This document shows positions 1 through 10,730 of a stretch of DNA of 64,000 bases, one piece after another. Location: NCBI GenBank assembly GCA_959347315.1, contig OY365810.1, forward strand, positions 11,026,728 to 11,090,727, in the 5' to 3' direction. The stretch's first letter is position 1, and every line of letters begins with the position of its first letter. The translations under genes and the position numbers were made by a program. The notes beneath the pieces were generated by a model. It was not told where the DNA came from, did not search any database, and was given only the letters and a program-made list of their open reading frames with translations. The DNA is from Bimastos eiseni. Taxonomy: Eukaryota > Annelida > Clitellata > Crassiclitellata > Lumbricidae.

Positions 1-60
1 GTCTCAATAAGTCCTTCGTCGCATTATAGGCCTACTACAACTGCCTGTACGTTGGCAGTG

Positions 61-135
61 AAAGTACAAAGCCTGGATAACTGATGGGAGGAGGGGTACA
101 CTAGTGATCTTTGTTATCACACAGTGTCCTTATCC
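61..135 (-). repeat. Dispersed repeat family A, copy 1
   Basis: Reverse-complement copy of a family whose core is a pyrimidine-rich block, then CAGGC, then a CACTGTGTGATA-type word. This copy shows AAGCCTGGATAA, a GGGAGGAGG block, then GATCTTTGTTATCACACAGTG. It is diverged from the copies at 7468 and 60268. Confidence 0.6.
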
Positions 136-1580
136 TGAGACTACTATATGCTACTATTCCTCACATAAATATATATTTGCAATATTTTCATGAACCTAGG
201 GCTATAATATTATCACGGCATTGCCATAAATAGAATTAATATACCGACCTAATCACAGAACTGTTTTCACTAAACAGTGATTTTTCTTTAAATGGGGTCG
301 TAAACTCCTGCAACAGTTAAAGGACCGATGGAGTGCTTTGATTGGAGTCGTTTGAAACTTTAATTAGTCAGAGATCATGAATCATTCCCGATTAAGACCA
401 CAGCACAACGCATAACCGTAAACAGCTTCAATAAAATAACATATTTATAACCAAACAGTCCTTGAGAGGCTCTCAAGACAACAGTCAAAAACTAGGCTAA
501 CAGAATAAACCCAAATCAGTGTAAACGATAATGCTGGACTTAATACGTCCATCCTATATACAGGACTACTGTAGGCCTATTATGGCAAAAACAAGACTGT
601 CAAGTACCGCCCCCTCAACGCACCAGAGCGATTCTCAAGGACCAGAGCGAATAAGGTACGATATCAAGTTCCGTAAACAAGCAATTAAAACTTGAACAGC
701 AGCAGTGGGACAGTGAGTGAACGCCAGGCCCGGTCGTTCCCTCTCTCCGATCAAAGGTCTCCGTTTCACGTGCGGATTCACGCGCTGTGCTGGCTCTAAG
801 CACGCGTTGGATCATACACAAGCCACAACAGCTCTTCTGAAACGGAGATTGATGTTTTAGACGACTAGAGAAAACTTGTGCCTGACTCGGTTGATTGTTT
901 AAATCGTGCCGCCCAAGGTCAGTTTGATAATGACCAACAACTGCGGGGTTAAAAGTACAATGGTTCTTCTCTACCCGTGTGCCATGATATGCGTGTACAA
1001 GTTTACTCATCGGAACTAGGGCGTTACATAATATATTAAGCTGAATTCGTAGAACTGACAGTGCTCTTTAAAAATTGCATAGCTTAACAGGACATGGTCA
1101 CTAGCGATTGACAGTGACGTTACTAACGTGTTATGACACTATATTTTGGATCACGTGTTCCAAATAGCTTTTCGTTGGAACGTAATTGTAGTTAGGACGA
1201 TTTATTTAGCAGCATTAATAGCAAGCTAATTATACTACGCCTTGGACTATAGACTTAGTGTAAGCCCTTATAAGTGCTACTAGGGCTTACATTGTAAGTA
1301 CATTTTAAACTGTTTTGCCTTCAGATTATAATTCGGGTAGGCTGCTCCCGACACACAGACCTTGCATACATTGACTTTAGAAAACCCAGATCGCCCATTT
1401 TAGTCTTACCTGTTGGAAGTAATAGTATTACAATAAGTGGCCGTTGATGACCTCAGCCTTTGTCGACTTTTACTCGTATAATTACTTGTCCGTTGTCGGA
1501 CATAACAAATGACTAGACGTATTTATTGCTCTAAAAGTCAGTTAGTGACTAGTAGTTTCAGGTTTAGCGAAACGTGTAAT

Positions 1581-1655
1581 AACAGAGATCATTAGAATCG
1601 CCCGCCTTCTTTATCAAGGAGACTGATAACTGTCAGAGTGTGAACACTGACGGAA
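1581..1655 (+). repeat. Dispersed repeat family A, copy 2
   Basis: Diverged plus-strand copy: GATCATTAGAATCGCCCGCC, then CTTCTTTATCAAGG, then CTGTCAGAGTGTGAACA. It aligns by eye with the copies at 7468 and 60268, but the GGGACTGGCA block is damaged. Confidence 0.5.
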
Positions 1656-1776
1656 CTGACGGTCTTTTTTGACCGTCTAGCTTTCAGGTAAGCCCACACC
1701 ATCACCCATCAATATCATGCATGATGTATCCCGTGAATAGATTTAGGGTATTTTATAGGATTTAGGGTAAACTCAC

Positions 1777-1897
1777 CCGTCTCCATCCTCCTCTTGCTCA
1801 CAGGTTGGGTAGAGGACAACCCGGTCACCGACCGACAGATTCGACTCCACTGGGACAGTTGAGCAGAGTTCATCAATGACACCAGACACTTCGTAAC
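1777..1897 (-). CDS. MDR (alcohol-dehydrogenase-like) gene, coding exon 3
   Basis: Third coding exon of a medium-chain dehydrogenase/reductase, giving residues 73 to 112 of the joined protein. The acceptor is a TTCTAG just above 1897 and the donor is GTGAGT at 1776-1771, a strong consensus. It enters in phase 1, completes a glycine, and leaves in phase 2. The translation reads GYEVSGVIDEL, then SNLSVGDRVVLYPT, which is the GroES-like catalytic domain pattern of MDR enzymes (the G-H/Y-E-x-x-G strand and the GDRV hairpin). It ends in an acidic stretch (EQEEDGD). In classical zinc ADHs the first motif is GHE, and the histidine binds catalytic zinc; here it is tyrosine. The rest of the enzyme, including the Rossmann NAD(P) domain, must lie further left and was not found. 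MDR membership is well supported; the substrate is unknown. Confidence 0.85.
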
Positions 1898-2147
1898 CTA
1901 GAACCACAGGACCATCATGATTATATGACAAGATCTCTTGAACTAGATGCAGAGTCGAAGCTCGGTATTCTTCTGCATGAACTGGCATTATCTGTATGAT
2001 GATGATGGTGGTGGTGGCGGCTTTCGTGGCCATCATGCTAAATTATCATCAGCACCAAAATCACCGCCATTAGCAACACCACCGCCGTTGTAAGGCCTTT
2101 TTGGGCGCTGTATAACTGTTGAGATATAAGAAATATATTGTGCATCG

Positions 2148-2192
<45 letters not shown>

Positions 2193-2324
2193 GCCAAATA
2201 TGTACATGTATATAAGACAAAAATACGTCGTCCTTCTCCATCATCGTCGTCATAATTACAATCACAACCAGCGACAAATAAACTTCAAATAGTAATGTAC
2301 TTCTGAACTGTGCATTGTAATCAC
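1898..2324 (-). other. Intron 2 of the MDR gene, with an AT microsatellite
   Basis: A 427-bp intron between exons 2 and 3. It contains a pure (AT)n tract at 2150-2189 and GGT/GAT trinucleotide stretches near 1995-2035. Those stretches create an apparent in-frame methionine upstream of exon 3, but the phase-matched acceptor at 1898-1899 is the better start of the exon. Confidence 0.75.
2150..2189. repeat. (AT)n microsatellite, 20 units
   Basis: Uninterrupted alternating AT of about 40 bp inside MDR intron 2. Confidence 0.95.
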
Positions 2325-2424
2325 CTGGAAAAAGCGATGTGTCCTGAACTCCAGGCATCCGGGGCCTCCTCTGCCCACTCATCAACACTTGGTGGTCTGT
2401 GTAACACGCTCCTGCATAGTAGAC
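2325..2424 (-). CDS. MDR (alcohol-dehydrogenase-like) gene, coding exon 2
   Basis: Second coding exon, 100 nt, residues 40-72 plus one base. The acceptor is AATATAG (AG at 2426-2425) and the donor is GTGATT at 2324-2319, weaker than consensus. It starts in phase 0, matching exon 1, and ends in phase 1, matching exon 3. The translation begins VYYAGACYTDH, the beta-strand plus Cys-x-x-Asp pattern in which MDR alcohol dehydrogenases carry the first zinc-binding cysteine; the cysteine falls at joined residue 46. It ends VQDTSLFP, which runs directly into GYEVSG of exon 3. The arginine-rich insert (GQRRPR) between these motifs is longer than in classical ADH. The agreement of three phases and the continuous domain order are the evidence that this is real; the exon lacks a long ORF of its own. 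Confidence 0.8.
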
Positions 2425-4141
2425 CTATATTACACGAACGAAAACAAAGGGCTAAGCTATGACGTATTTGTATCCATAATCACCCCATTATCACATCAAA
2501 TGGTTCTTAAGTTCATTCACCAGTTAAACCGCCATCTTTTGACAAACCCAGAGGAAGAGGAAAGTGACCTCAAATGGTAAATACCTTCAATAAGTCAGAA
2601 ATGTGAACCATTTAATGTTGTTACGGCAGGAGATCATGGAGTTTTCTATGAGATACAACTCTGACCGATAACTGTTTAATATCGTCTCTTCCCACAGACA
2701 TATCTTACTCTGAAGGCGGCCCGAAATATCTAAGAATCGTATCAACCTGCTTTGCCTTGAAAGAGGGCCTACCTCTACTGTATAACCCACTGACCTCTGG
2801 TCTGACCCCATTAGCGTACGGCGGATGTACTAACCGGGTCTCAGTGAAAACAAAGAGCAAGGAGCTTATTTCTGGAAACGGTGACAACTCCTATAACATA
2901 TTGATAATGTATTGGAGTCCAAGGTCAGACTATGGTTAGATTACGTCGACGCCAACAGCACGTGTATCCGTAGGTACTAGTTAAATGCTCGTCAATGGAG
3001 ATAGTCAGTCATAGAAAAAAACTAGAGAATGCCAGAAATGTGAGAAGGAAACTTCCATTGACCAAATCATCGCAGCATTATAGGAGGCAGTATGAAGACT
3101 CTTCGTAATGTCTTCTATAATGCTGCAAAGAGAGACGTTAGCAATGGCAATTAACGGAAAAGAGTATAAATACTCTACAGAAATGTTATTATAGATAAGC
3201 AAAACACACCGCTATGTCTGTTCTGGTCAATGTCAGTGCTCCCTTTAAATTAAACTACATAGTATCTCTGGATCTGGTAGAACTCTCTCGTCTGTTGAAA
3301 CATATGAAACCTGATCCGGCCGTGTTTGTCACGAGTACAGGAAACGTGATATGTGACAGTAGCCTAACATGCATCAGACACTCACCAAAGCCATGAAACC
3401 AATCTAATTAACACTGTCAGAGAATTTGCTGCATATAATATACATGCCTAAATACATACATAAGTAAAGTCCGGGTGCACATAGGCAAACACATACAGGC
3501 ATAAACATAAATACCTATTCTATTCTATTTATGGATTTATAAAGCGCCTAATCAGAGGCGCTTCCCGTGCGAAAATTTTCTAGAGAAAAGGTAAAGTCTT
3601 AAGAGGACGAGCAGAAACAGTTGTGCCACACTGCTACTACGAGATTGCAGCCTACATACAAGTATACAATGCATACGAGAATACATGAACCCATACAAAT
3701 ATACATACATAAATACAAAAACATATTGCATACTTATGACATACATATAGAAACACGCACGTATACAATTAGATATATAAAATATACTATATAAATTATA
3801 TATATATATATATATGGACAGAGGGAGTCGATGATGACGATGATAAGACAACCATTATGACGACGACAATGATGATGACGTTGATACTTCGTACTGACGT
3901 TTCAAGATTCCAATTGCGCGAAAAATTCAGATTGATGATATCGGATAATAGACCCACTCACGTATTACCATAACGACGCGGGTGATGGCTCGTTTACATA
4001 GCGCCTGCAGTGGTTCCATATAATAGACGGATAAATCGAGAGGTTCTTTTAAATATAACGCGCTATATAAATTGCCTGATACATATTTGCGTACATAAAT
4101 ACGAATACGATTACATTGAGCAGCTTATGTGGGACCGTTAC
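2425..4141 (-). other. Intron 1 of the MDR gene
   Basis: About 1.7 kb. It holds a small imperfect hairpin (arms 3072-3083 and 3115-3126), a TATAAAGCGCC-type dispersed repeat tail near 3530-3580 and an AT tract at 3797-3816. Plus-strand frames at 2757-2939 and 3214-3396 are open but show no convincing splice borders or family resemblance. Confidence 0.65.
3530..3585 (+). repeat. Dispersed repeat family C (TATA-AGCGCC motif), copy 1
   Basis: TTATAAAGCGCCTAATC followed by AGAGGCGCTTCCCG: a short inverted GGCGC/GCGCC pair also seen near 55970, 57245, 58850 and 60985. Such tails are common at the ends of invertebrate retroelements; the exact class was not determined. Confidence 0.5.
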
Positions 4142-4258
4142 CTTAATTCTAGCTCCTCCGGTTGGAACATCTGGTATGGGATCGCAGCAGTGATACTGGA
4201 AATCCTCCGAAATGCTTTCTCTCTTGACAGACTTCATTGGCTGCTTCTCGTGCGGCAT
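4142..4258 (-). CDS. MDR (alcohol-dehydrogenase-like) gene, first coding exon
   Basis: First coding exon, 39 codons, phase 0 at its end. The start ATG at 4258-4256 lies in an AAAATG context, and stops close the frame upstream. The donor is AAG|GTAACG at 4141-4136. The translation begins MPHEKQPMKSVKR and ends DVPTGGARIK, matching the N-terminal MDR pattern in which an introductory strand is followed by P-x-G-G/E-x-x-I/V-K-V. It joins exon 2 (VYYAGACYTD) with no residue missing, as expected for a GroES-like fold. Exons 1 to 3 together give 112 residues, roughly the first third of a normal MDR subunit of about 340-380 residues. No signal peptide is seen, so a cytosolic enzyme is likely. The family call is strong; the precise activity (alcohol dehydrogenase, quinone reductase or other) is open. 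Confidence 0.8.
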
Positions 4259-5758
4259 TTTCTCCTTTATTATTCTTAAACGAGACGATAGATCACGAGC
4301 ACTGCTCTGAGCACAGACAGGAACTCCGTGAAATCAAACAACGCACACCCTGTCGTATGAAAGTTCACACCGATCACTGTTTTGTGCAGCACAGTCAGAG
4401 GGAGGTTTAAATAACTACATCCGCCAATCGCAGCATTGGCTGGATCAGTGTCAGCCCGTGTTAGCCTACAGCGCTGAGACATCACGGAGACACGTGCATA
4501 GCACAGACAGTTCTATCAGTAGAGCGTAGGACAGTTCTATCACCAGAGCAAAAGTATGCATGAGAAATCATTTGTTAAACGTGGGACTAATATGGAAGGC
4601 ATAAAAAGCCGACTAAAACTAGGTCATTGACCTAGAGTATGTGTGCGACTACATCCGGGACTTTGCAGGATAAATCGGCAGTCGTGTTTGTTCTTGTTAA
4701 CGAAATCAAACGACTTAATACGAACGATTCACCCTCCTAGAGGCGCTCTATAAATGCTTTGGTATAATATAATGCAATTGTATAGGACTTGCAATATAAT
4801 AAAAATGTGTTCAAGAGAAGATCTTTGCCTGGAATCGCATAAATTTAGATAAATATATCGGCGCTTATACGTCCAAAGTTACCCTGCCAAGTGCCCGGAT
4901 GTCAATTTATTTATTACATTAACCGATTAGACACATCGCCCGCAATGTTGAAGAGAAGAGGATCAGTTATTGGCTGACACGTGGCGGTCATATATGCCTT
5001 CCACGTTACTCCTAGGAAGTACCAAGTCTTGTTGCCGAAAACCAGTGAAGCAATGAGGCTGAGAAATTGATTAGGCAGACTTCATTTAGAGTGAGAGAGA
5101 TTATAGAGGATGGAGAAATGAACAGATGAGGGTGAGTTTTGAACGGTGAAGCCATTAAAACAATATGATTAGCTCGAATCAGAGTTTTAAAGGTAACAGA
5201 TAGCTAAATAAATGGTTCTGAATTAAAAATAATGGGATAATTGTTTTTTGTTGTTTGGCAGGTGTGCACTAACTCCAGATATACTTTTAAGTCCATGACG
5301 GTATTAATTAGAGCTGTAGAAATATCTTTACTGGTCATCAGTTTTCATCGGTCGCATCGTGTGCTAATTACTATCTAATGACTGATGACATCCAGTCAAC
5401 TCAAATTTGCTCTTTCAAATAATATCTGTGCTTGGAATTTTGCCCATCTTATTAACTCATAAAAGTTCTTTGCCTGGAACGCAATTGTGTCGTAGTTTTC
5501 ACGCGTTTCACCTGCCACTCAGTCCTCATTAGATAGTGGCGAGTATAGATGTTCTGGTTTTGCAGATGGATCCACATCAGTCGTCGTTAGAGAAGATTGT
5601 ATAGAGAAGCAGTATATAAGTTGTGTGTGTATATTACTCTCTGGTTCACTATTATCCGCATGTCTGTGGTGCTAGATTTTCGGTAGCTCTGAGATGGTGT
5701 TATCAGGTTGAATATAACTTAGTAGTTATATAATTTATCACAGTTTCAGTTTAGCTAT

Positions 5759-5840
5759 GCACTGTGTGATAGCAAAGATCACCCTCCTCCTTTATCCAGG
5801 CTTGGGGCTAGCGCTGCCACAGTGCAAGCAGTTGAGGAGT
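5759..5840 (+). repeat. Dispersed repeat family A, copy 3
   Basis: CACTGTGTGATAGCAAAGATC, then CCTCCTCCTTTATCCAGGCT, then TGGGGCTAGCGCTGCCACAG. It lacks the TTAACGT spacer present in the copies at 7468 and 60268. Confidence 0.7.
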
Positions 5841-6411
5841 TCAACGTAGCTAGCTGTTGCTACGTCTGTTGTCCACGTGCTCGATCAGTTACTAGTTATC
5901 TGCTCTGTTCAAATGCGAAGCCTGATAGGCCGCTAAGTAGGTCAGACGGATTCATGCTTTTGATGGCGAAACAAAGGCATGCCTGCGTGACTGCTGCGTG
6001 ATCGTGCTTAGATAAAGAAGAGTCACCCACTCTCCAACTGGATGAATCCATAGTTTAACGACAGATTATGGCCACAATGACCATTGCGACGACATAGTCT
6101 TATTATTTCGCCTATTATCGCTCTTTTTTTTAATTCTAAGCCCAAATGGTCAGAACTGGTAGAATAGACAGCTCAGCTTTCACGTGTATATCACAAAAAA
6201 TTCTCCCACCGCACTTGTGTAACAGTGTTACATAATTCAGTAAAACTTGTTCGAACGGATGTCCCTATCGAACATAGTTGGGAATATGTTGGCTGGGTGA
6301 ACGTGACTGCGCTAGTCTGCCACCAGAGACTTTTCTACTTAAACAGTGCAAATGTTCTGTCAGCCTGACGTTTTCTCCTAAAAATGACACCTAACTGTTT
6401 CTGTACCGCGC

Positions 6412-6478
6412 CTTTAAGTAAGACTGTTTTTATTAATGCGCTATATAAATGTTAGTTGTATTGTATTGTAATCAAGCT
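6412..6478 (+). repeat. Retroelement-type 3' tail (GCGCTATATAAATG)
   Basis: TTTAAGTAAGACTG, then TTTTTATTAATGCGC, TATATAAATGTTAG and TTGTATTGTATTGTA. The same order occurs in reverse complement at 60885-60950. A tail of this form followed by a short A/T-rich microsatellite is typical of the 3' ends of LINE or SINE copies; the body was not recognised. Confidence 0.6.
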
Positions 6479-6499
6479 GCTGAGCAGTAGTTTCAGTTT

Positions 6500-6580
6500 A
6501 ATGACACAGTGTAGTAAGATCGATAGCGTTGCCCTTCTTCTTTATCCGGGCTAGGAACTGCGAGAGTGTAAACAGTGGAT
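6500..6580 (+). repeat. Dispersed repeat family A, copy 4
   Basis: GACACAGTGTAGTAAGATCG, then GTTGCCCTTCTTCTTTATCC, then GAGAGTGTAAACAGTGG. Diverged but collinear with the other copies; it lies just after the retroelement-type tail. Confidence 0.6.
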
Positions 6581-7467
6581 TAGTTGCTTATTAACTGGTA
6601 TATTTATAGTCCAGCCATGACTAATGGGACACTCGGCATGTTTGCTTTCACCAATCGGCTCTGATTGTTATTTTTGTATTATTAGGCCTATTCATGTAAA
6701 GACTTGGGCCCTAAGACTTTATGAGTAATTTTTAATAATTTAGACATCAGCGATGAATTATCTTTATATTGATATAGATTTGTAGAGTGTGAAAGTTCTG
6801 GCCACCCGTCATCACAAACCGCGACTAAAAACATTGAAGTCGTTTACACTTTACGTTTTTTCTGTCTATATGGATTAGCTAGTAGGGTGGAGTAAAAGTT
6901 ACAAGTGAAGTAATAAGTTACAAAATATAAAAGAATTCTTAGAGTGGGCACAAAATGCAACCTGGACAGAGAAATAATTACACGAAATATAATTATTGTA
7001 AAATTACAAATGATGTTTTCAGCCCTCCACAAATGATGCAATAATTCAATATCTTACAATTGAAGAGGATATTTTAGTAAAATATCATTAAGCCCATTAT
7101 TATTTTCCACAGCAAAGTATTGATGTCATTGAACACTCGGTATCATGTTGGCCTACCTTAGCTCAATTATGCAGTTATATTAAGCAGCATGCAGCCAAGA
7201 GCACATTGTCCGATATCCTTTTGCATAGAGTTCACGGATACTACCAACACCATATTCGCCATATTTCTAAATTTAGTAAACGTCGATAGTCGTTTTGGAA
7301 TATTCGTCATCATTCTGAATTTGCCGTAACAACTTAACATGAGTTGAAGGTTACCATGCTCAATACTCATTCTGGCAGTGTTTCTTGCCCTTATAAATTC
7401 GTTTTGAGCGTTCTGTTTGAAAACCGCCTTGAAGTGCCTCGGTGACAGTATTAGTAGCCGTATTAGT

Positions 7468-7562
7468 TTCACAACACTGTGTGATAGCAAAGATCATTAA
7501 CGTTGCACTCCTCCTTTACCCGAGCTTGGAAGTCGGGACTGGCACTGTCAGAGTTTTAAACG
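7468..7562 (+). repeat. Dispersed repeat family A, copy 5
   Basis: Long copy: CACTGTGTGATAGCAAAG, GATCATTAACGTTGCAC, TCCTCCTTTACCC, GGGACTGGCACTGTCAGAG. It has a seven-base insertion before GGGACTGG compared with the copy at 60268. Confidence 0.7.
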
Positions 7563-9481
7563 GGAACGGACATTTGCCCTCGGACATATACCCCTCGGGT
7601 ATATGCCCCGGACATTGGCCACCCCTGGACAATTGCCCCTCCCCAGATTTTGGGTAGGGTTTTAAACAGTGGTGGTGCAGCTTCCTCGAGATTGCTTTCA
7701 CGCATATTTCCACTGCCTGCGTAAGCAGAGGAACGTTATCAACAACTGCTTCATTAGTACAAGCAACTCTTCGAATTCATTATTACCCAGCATCAACTTT
7801 GTAGATTAAAATAATGTGACAGTATGTATGACAGCCAGTCGATGAGTTCAACACTTCAACGTAGTCATAAGCTTCAAAGTTAAAAGACGGTTTGTATCCT
7901 GTGCAACACTTCTTTCATATGCGATAAGTGATATGATGTAGAGACTGGTAGCATGCATTGTCTACTGTCTAACCCAGTTTGAGATGACGTAGAGATTTGT
8001 CAGCAGTGTTGCGTAGGAGGAGAAATGACGTAGATACTTATTTTAAAAGTAAACGTCTATTCCTTCTATGACGTTTGGTATTCCGCGTTATCAGCGATGT
8101 TTACGAGTCAGAACACATAGAATGGTAGGCCTCAGTCGAAGTTTAGCTCAGGTTAAGAGGAGCAGTAATCACGTAGTGAAGAAAACAAACAGAAACAGAA
8201 GGCCTCCTTCTGAGAAAAGACCATACTCAGAATGATCAAAATGACCCCGTGTTAAATGCTGGTTCAGCAATTGCTCTTATCAGCTCACAATAACTCTTTT
8301 ATTGTTTTCACAAAGTTCGCTAGAGGCGCCAGTCGTACAGGAAGTTTGTAGAGTTAGCGCAGTGAAGTATTAGCGTATCCAGTGGAATATATCTATAATA
8401 AAGATTTGTATGCATATATTTCCGTTTAATGAGAAACTATATAGCTGAAAGAACGCAGTCATTTACATATACAATGTCGCAGCTGAAGAGTTTAATCACT
8501 GAAAACAGTTCGCCTAGTGAATGAGTTATTAGGTCTAAATGTTATGAATTAGCTATGAATTATTAATCGAACCAACTGGGTCGACGGACTAGTACATGTT
8601 TCTATACCTCATCCTATATACAAAATTCTTACTGTCCTTATTCGGGAGGGCAAATGGGTGGGCGCGCGATCACAGGTGGTATTGTGGTATTGGAGGCCTT
8701 GACCTGCACATCGGTCCCAGAACATGGCTCGGGTTACCGACGATGGCCTGGAACAGTACCGTGTCCGCTCTGAGATTTTATCATAGTGAGGTAACGGGAT
8801 TTTTACATTTTCTATGATGTTTATGACTTTTATTGCCATTCATTGTTTAGCACTTTACTCAAGAACTCTATAGGAGATGATGAGGCTTCAATGCCATCGA
8901 CGAAGAGTTGTACCACGGTCAGTACTGCTTGATACTGAAAACTTAATTCCCGTCTTATACCCACGATAGCGCAGATTTTGACGGATAAACTAAAGGTAAG
9001 TCGAGAATATACTTGTAGTAACAAACTAACAAATCCACATGAAATATTGATTTTATATCGGATTGGGGGCATCTAAGAGTGTCTGCGGTGCATGCTATTT
9101 TTACAATTGTAAAATTGAAGGTGGTAAGTGCCTGATAATAATTTATTATAACAATAGCTAACAATAAAATCTATTGATAAAATTCGGCACAGAATTGCAG
9201 CCGTAAGCAAATAGAGCTCCTCAAAAAACTAGAGTAGAGCGTTCACAATATCATTGGCGACTTCATGCCTTCACATGCTGGAGACCGGCCAGCTGAGTTA
9301 AACAGATAGACCCCTATTCAGAATTTCCTACTAAAACCAAACATATATTCCATCGAATTGCTCAAACTATATTGATATATTCAATATAGCTATATTCGAA
9401 CAAACCGGTTGAAATTACTTTATTTTACTAGCCGTGTTGGCCAAAATAATACTCTACATTATTTCTCTCTAGCAACAGTTC

Positions 9482-9808
9482 CAGGGCTTTAAGTTGAACG
9501 GTATGAAACGGTATGCCATACCGCCACATCTCCTGGTATACTGCAAGAATGTATACCGGCACTCAAGGGCATCCAGATAAGGGGTTCCGAAGGAAAAAAC
9601 CTCCAATTTCATGTAGGGAGAATATTTTTTGAGTCTTATGGGTAATATCTTGCCTTCCTGACACTTTGGATCGGGGGGTTTGCTTTCATCTGGTGACTGA
9701 CGCCCATGCCGATACTTCTCCAGACCAAACAGCCATACATGGCAGGAGAGGGGAATAAATGGTTCTTGTAACCATACCCGCACCTCTTTTTCCCCACTTC
9801 AAGCCCTG
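9482..9808. mobile_element. hAT-like MITE 1, 327 bp, with 8-bp target duplication
   Basis: Terminal inverted repeats CAGGGCTTTAAGTTG (9482-9496) and, in reverse complement, CAGGGCTTGAAGTGG (9794-9808) match at 13 of 15 positions. They are flanked by AACAGTTC (9474-9481) and AATAGTTC (9809-9816), a 7 of 8 duplication. An 8-bp duplication with CA-starting TIRs is the hAT signature. No transposase is encoded; overlapping minus-strand frames inside it are incidental. Confidence 0.75.
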
Positions 9809-9816
9809 AATAGTTC

Positions 9817-10249
9817 AATGCCATTTTCACCAACATATGTACAGGGTTTTTGTACACCTCATCCCTTCATCATTTCCCGTCCTCTACCTTTCATAGCCCT
9901 CATCTTCTGTGTTCTGCATTTATGGCCCTTTGCGTTAGTCTCAACCTCTCAACTTTCGGAACTACGACTGCTAACTCTACATTGTTTCAAAAACAAAGTT
10001 TGGCGTATAACATCGTCGACACAGAATCATCTAAACAAACACACAAACAGCTTCTCCGAAAGCGAGAGACACCAGATGCGCCTCTTTCTAACCAACCAAC
10101 GAAAGACTCTTTTGTCCACTTAACAGAAGATTAATCGGAGCCGTTCGACACATGTACCCTTCTTGATTCATTTTCAATCTCTGAAAAACATCGGTGACCA
10201 CATCTTATAATTATGCCAACCATTTTTGTCGTCGGAATTAAGTCTGCAG
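9817..10249. other. Gene-free stretch
   Basis: Open plus-strand frames near 9818-10134 have serine/threonine-rich, low-information translations without splice sites I trust. Nothing else was recognised. Confidence 0.4.
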
Positions 10250-10611
10250 CGCACAGGTGGCACCACAGAAGCGATCGTCGAATGCATTGTCTTTTACGGA
10301 TCGATGGCTGAAATAGAGACGCGCCAATTACAATGGCCTCAATGACGCTTTGATCTGATAATAATCAGCCGCCAACAGACAAAGCGACTGAGGAGACCGA
10401 CGACGTCTGTGTTTCCTCTCCATCGCTGTAACCGAATCGCCACCGTGCACGGTGGATCATCGCCTCGCTCGATTGTCATCCACTGAAATGCATCGGAAAA
10501 TGATACTGCGCTGCTCAGCATCGGCACGTGACCGCCTAATTCAGCTACAAACAAAGGAGCGTTGGCATTGCTGTCCACGCTCGCTTAGCATGTGGCGCTT
10601 CCTCAGCCCGC
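10250..10611. promoter_or_regulatory. Candidate regulatory island (TCF/SOX/GATA words)
   Basis: Non-repetitive, higher-GC island. It carries CAATTA (10325-10330) overlapping ACAATGG (10330-10336), CTTTGATC (10348-10355) and TGATAA (10356-10361), all within 40 bp. These are homeodomain, SOX, TCF/LEF and GATA core words. Enhancer function is inference. Confidence 0.3.
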
Positions 10612-10639
10612 AGTCGCTCGGCTTGGCTAAATATATATA

Positions 10640-10678
<39 letters not shown>

Positions 10679-10730
10679 CTCTCTCTCTCTCTCTGACGCA
10701 CGTGTGTTTGAATAGCCAAGCCGAGCGACT
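10612..10730. repeat. Fold-back with 18-bp perfect arms around AT/CT microsatellites
   Basis: Arms AGTCGCTCGGCTTGGCTA (10612-10629) and its exact reverse complement (10713-10730) enclose (AT)n (10643-10674) and (CT)n (10675-10694). No target duplication was seen. Confidence 0.85.

Larger units (their letters stand above)
1..1776. other. Left edge: intron or downstream flank of the MDR gene
   Basis: No coding exon was recognised here, although the MDR gene should continue leftwards on the minus strand. The stretch holds two copies of the dispersed CTCCTCC family and a small perfect hairpin (arms 1259-1268 and 1282-1291). The open frame at 615-1010 on the minus strand resembles no family I know and shows no clear splice borders. 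Confidence 0.5.
4259..9481. other. Gene-free stretch upstream of the MDR gene
   Basis: About 5.2 kb with no credible exon. It includes the presumed MDR promoter (no TATA box recognised close to the start codon), three family A copies, one retroelement-type tail at 6412-6478, and otherwise AT-rich sequence in which I see nothing. Confidence 0.5.

Noticed and set aside
1898..2036. Extension of MDR exon 3 to an upstream methionine
   Set aside because: The phase-matched acceptor at 1898-1899 joins exon 2 exactly through the FPGYEVSG motif; the extension translates trinucleotide repeat and intron.
2389..2580. Plus-strand 63-codon frame that looks protein-like
   Set aside because: It overlaps MDR exon 2 on the other strand, which has phase-matched borders and a known domain; the plus frame joins no neighbour in phase.
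2757..2939. Plus-strand open frame after a CCCACAG acceptor-like site
   Set aside because: Phase does not fit the only upstream candidate and no family is recognised; it lies in the MDR intron.
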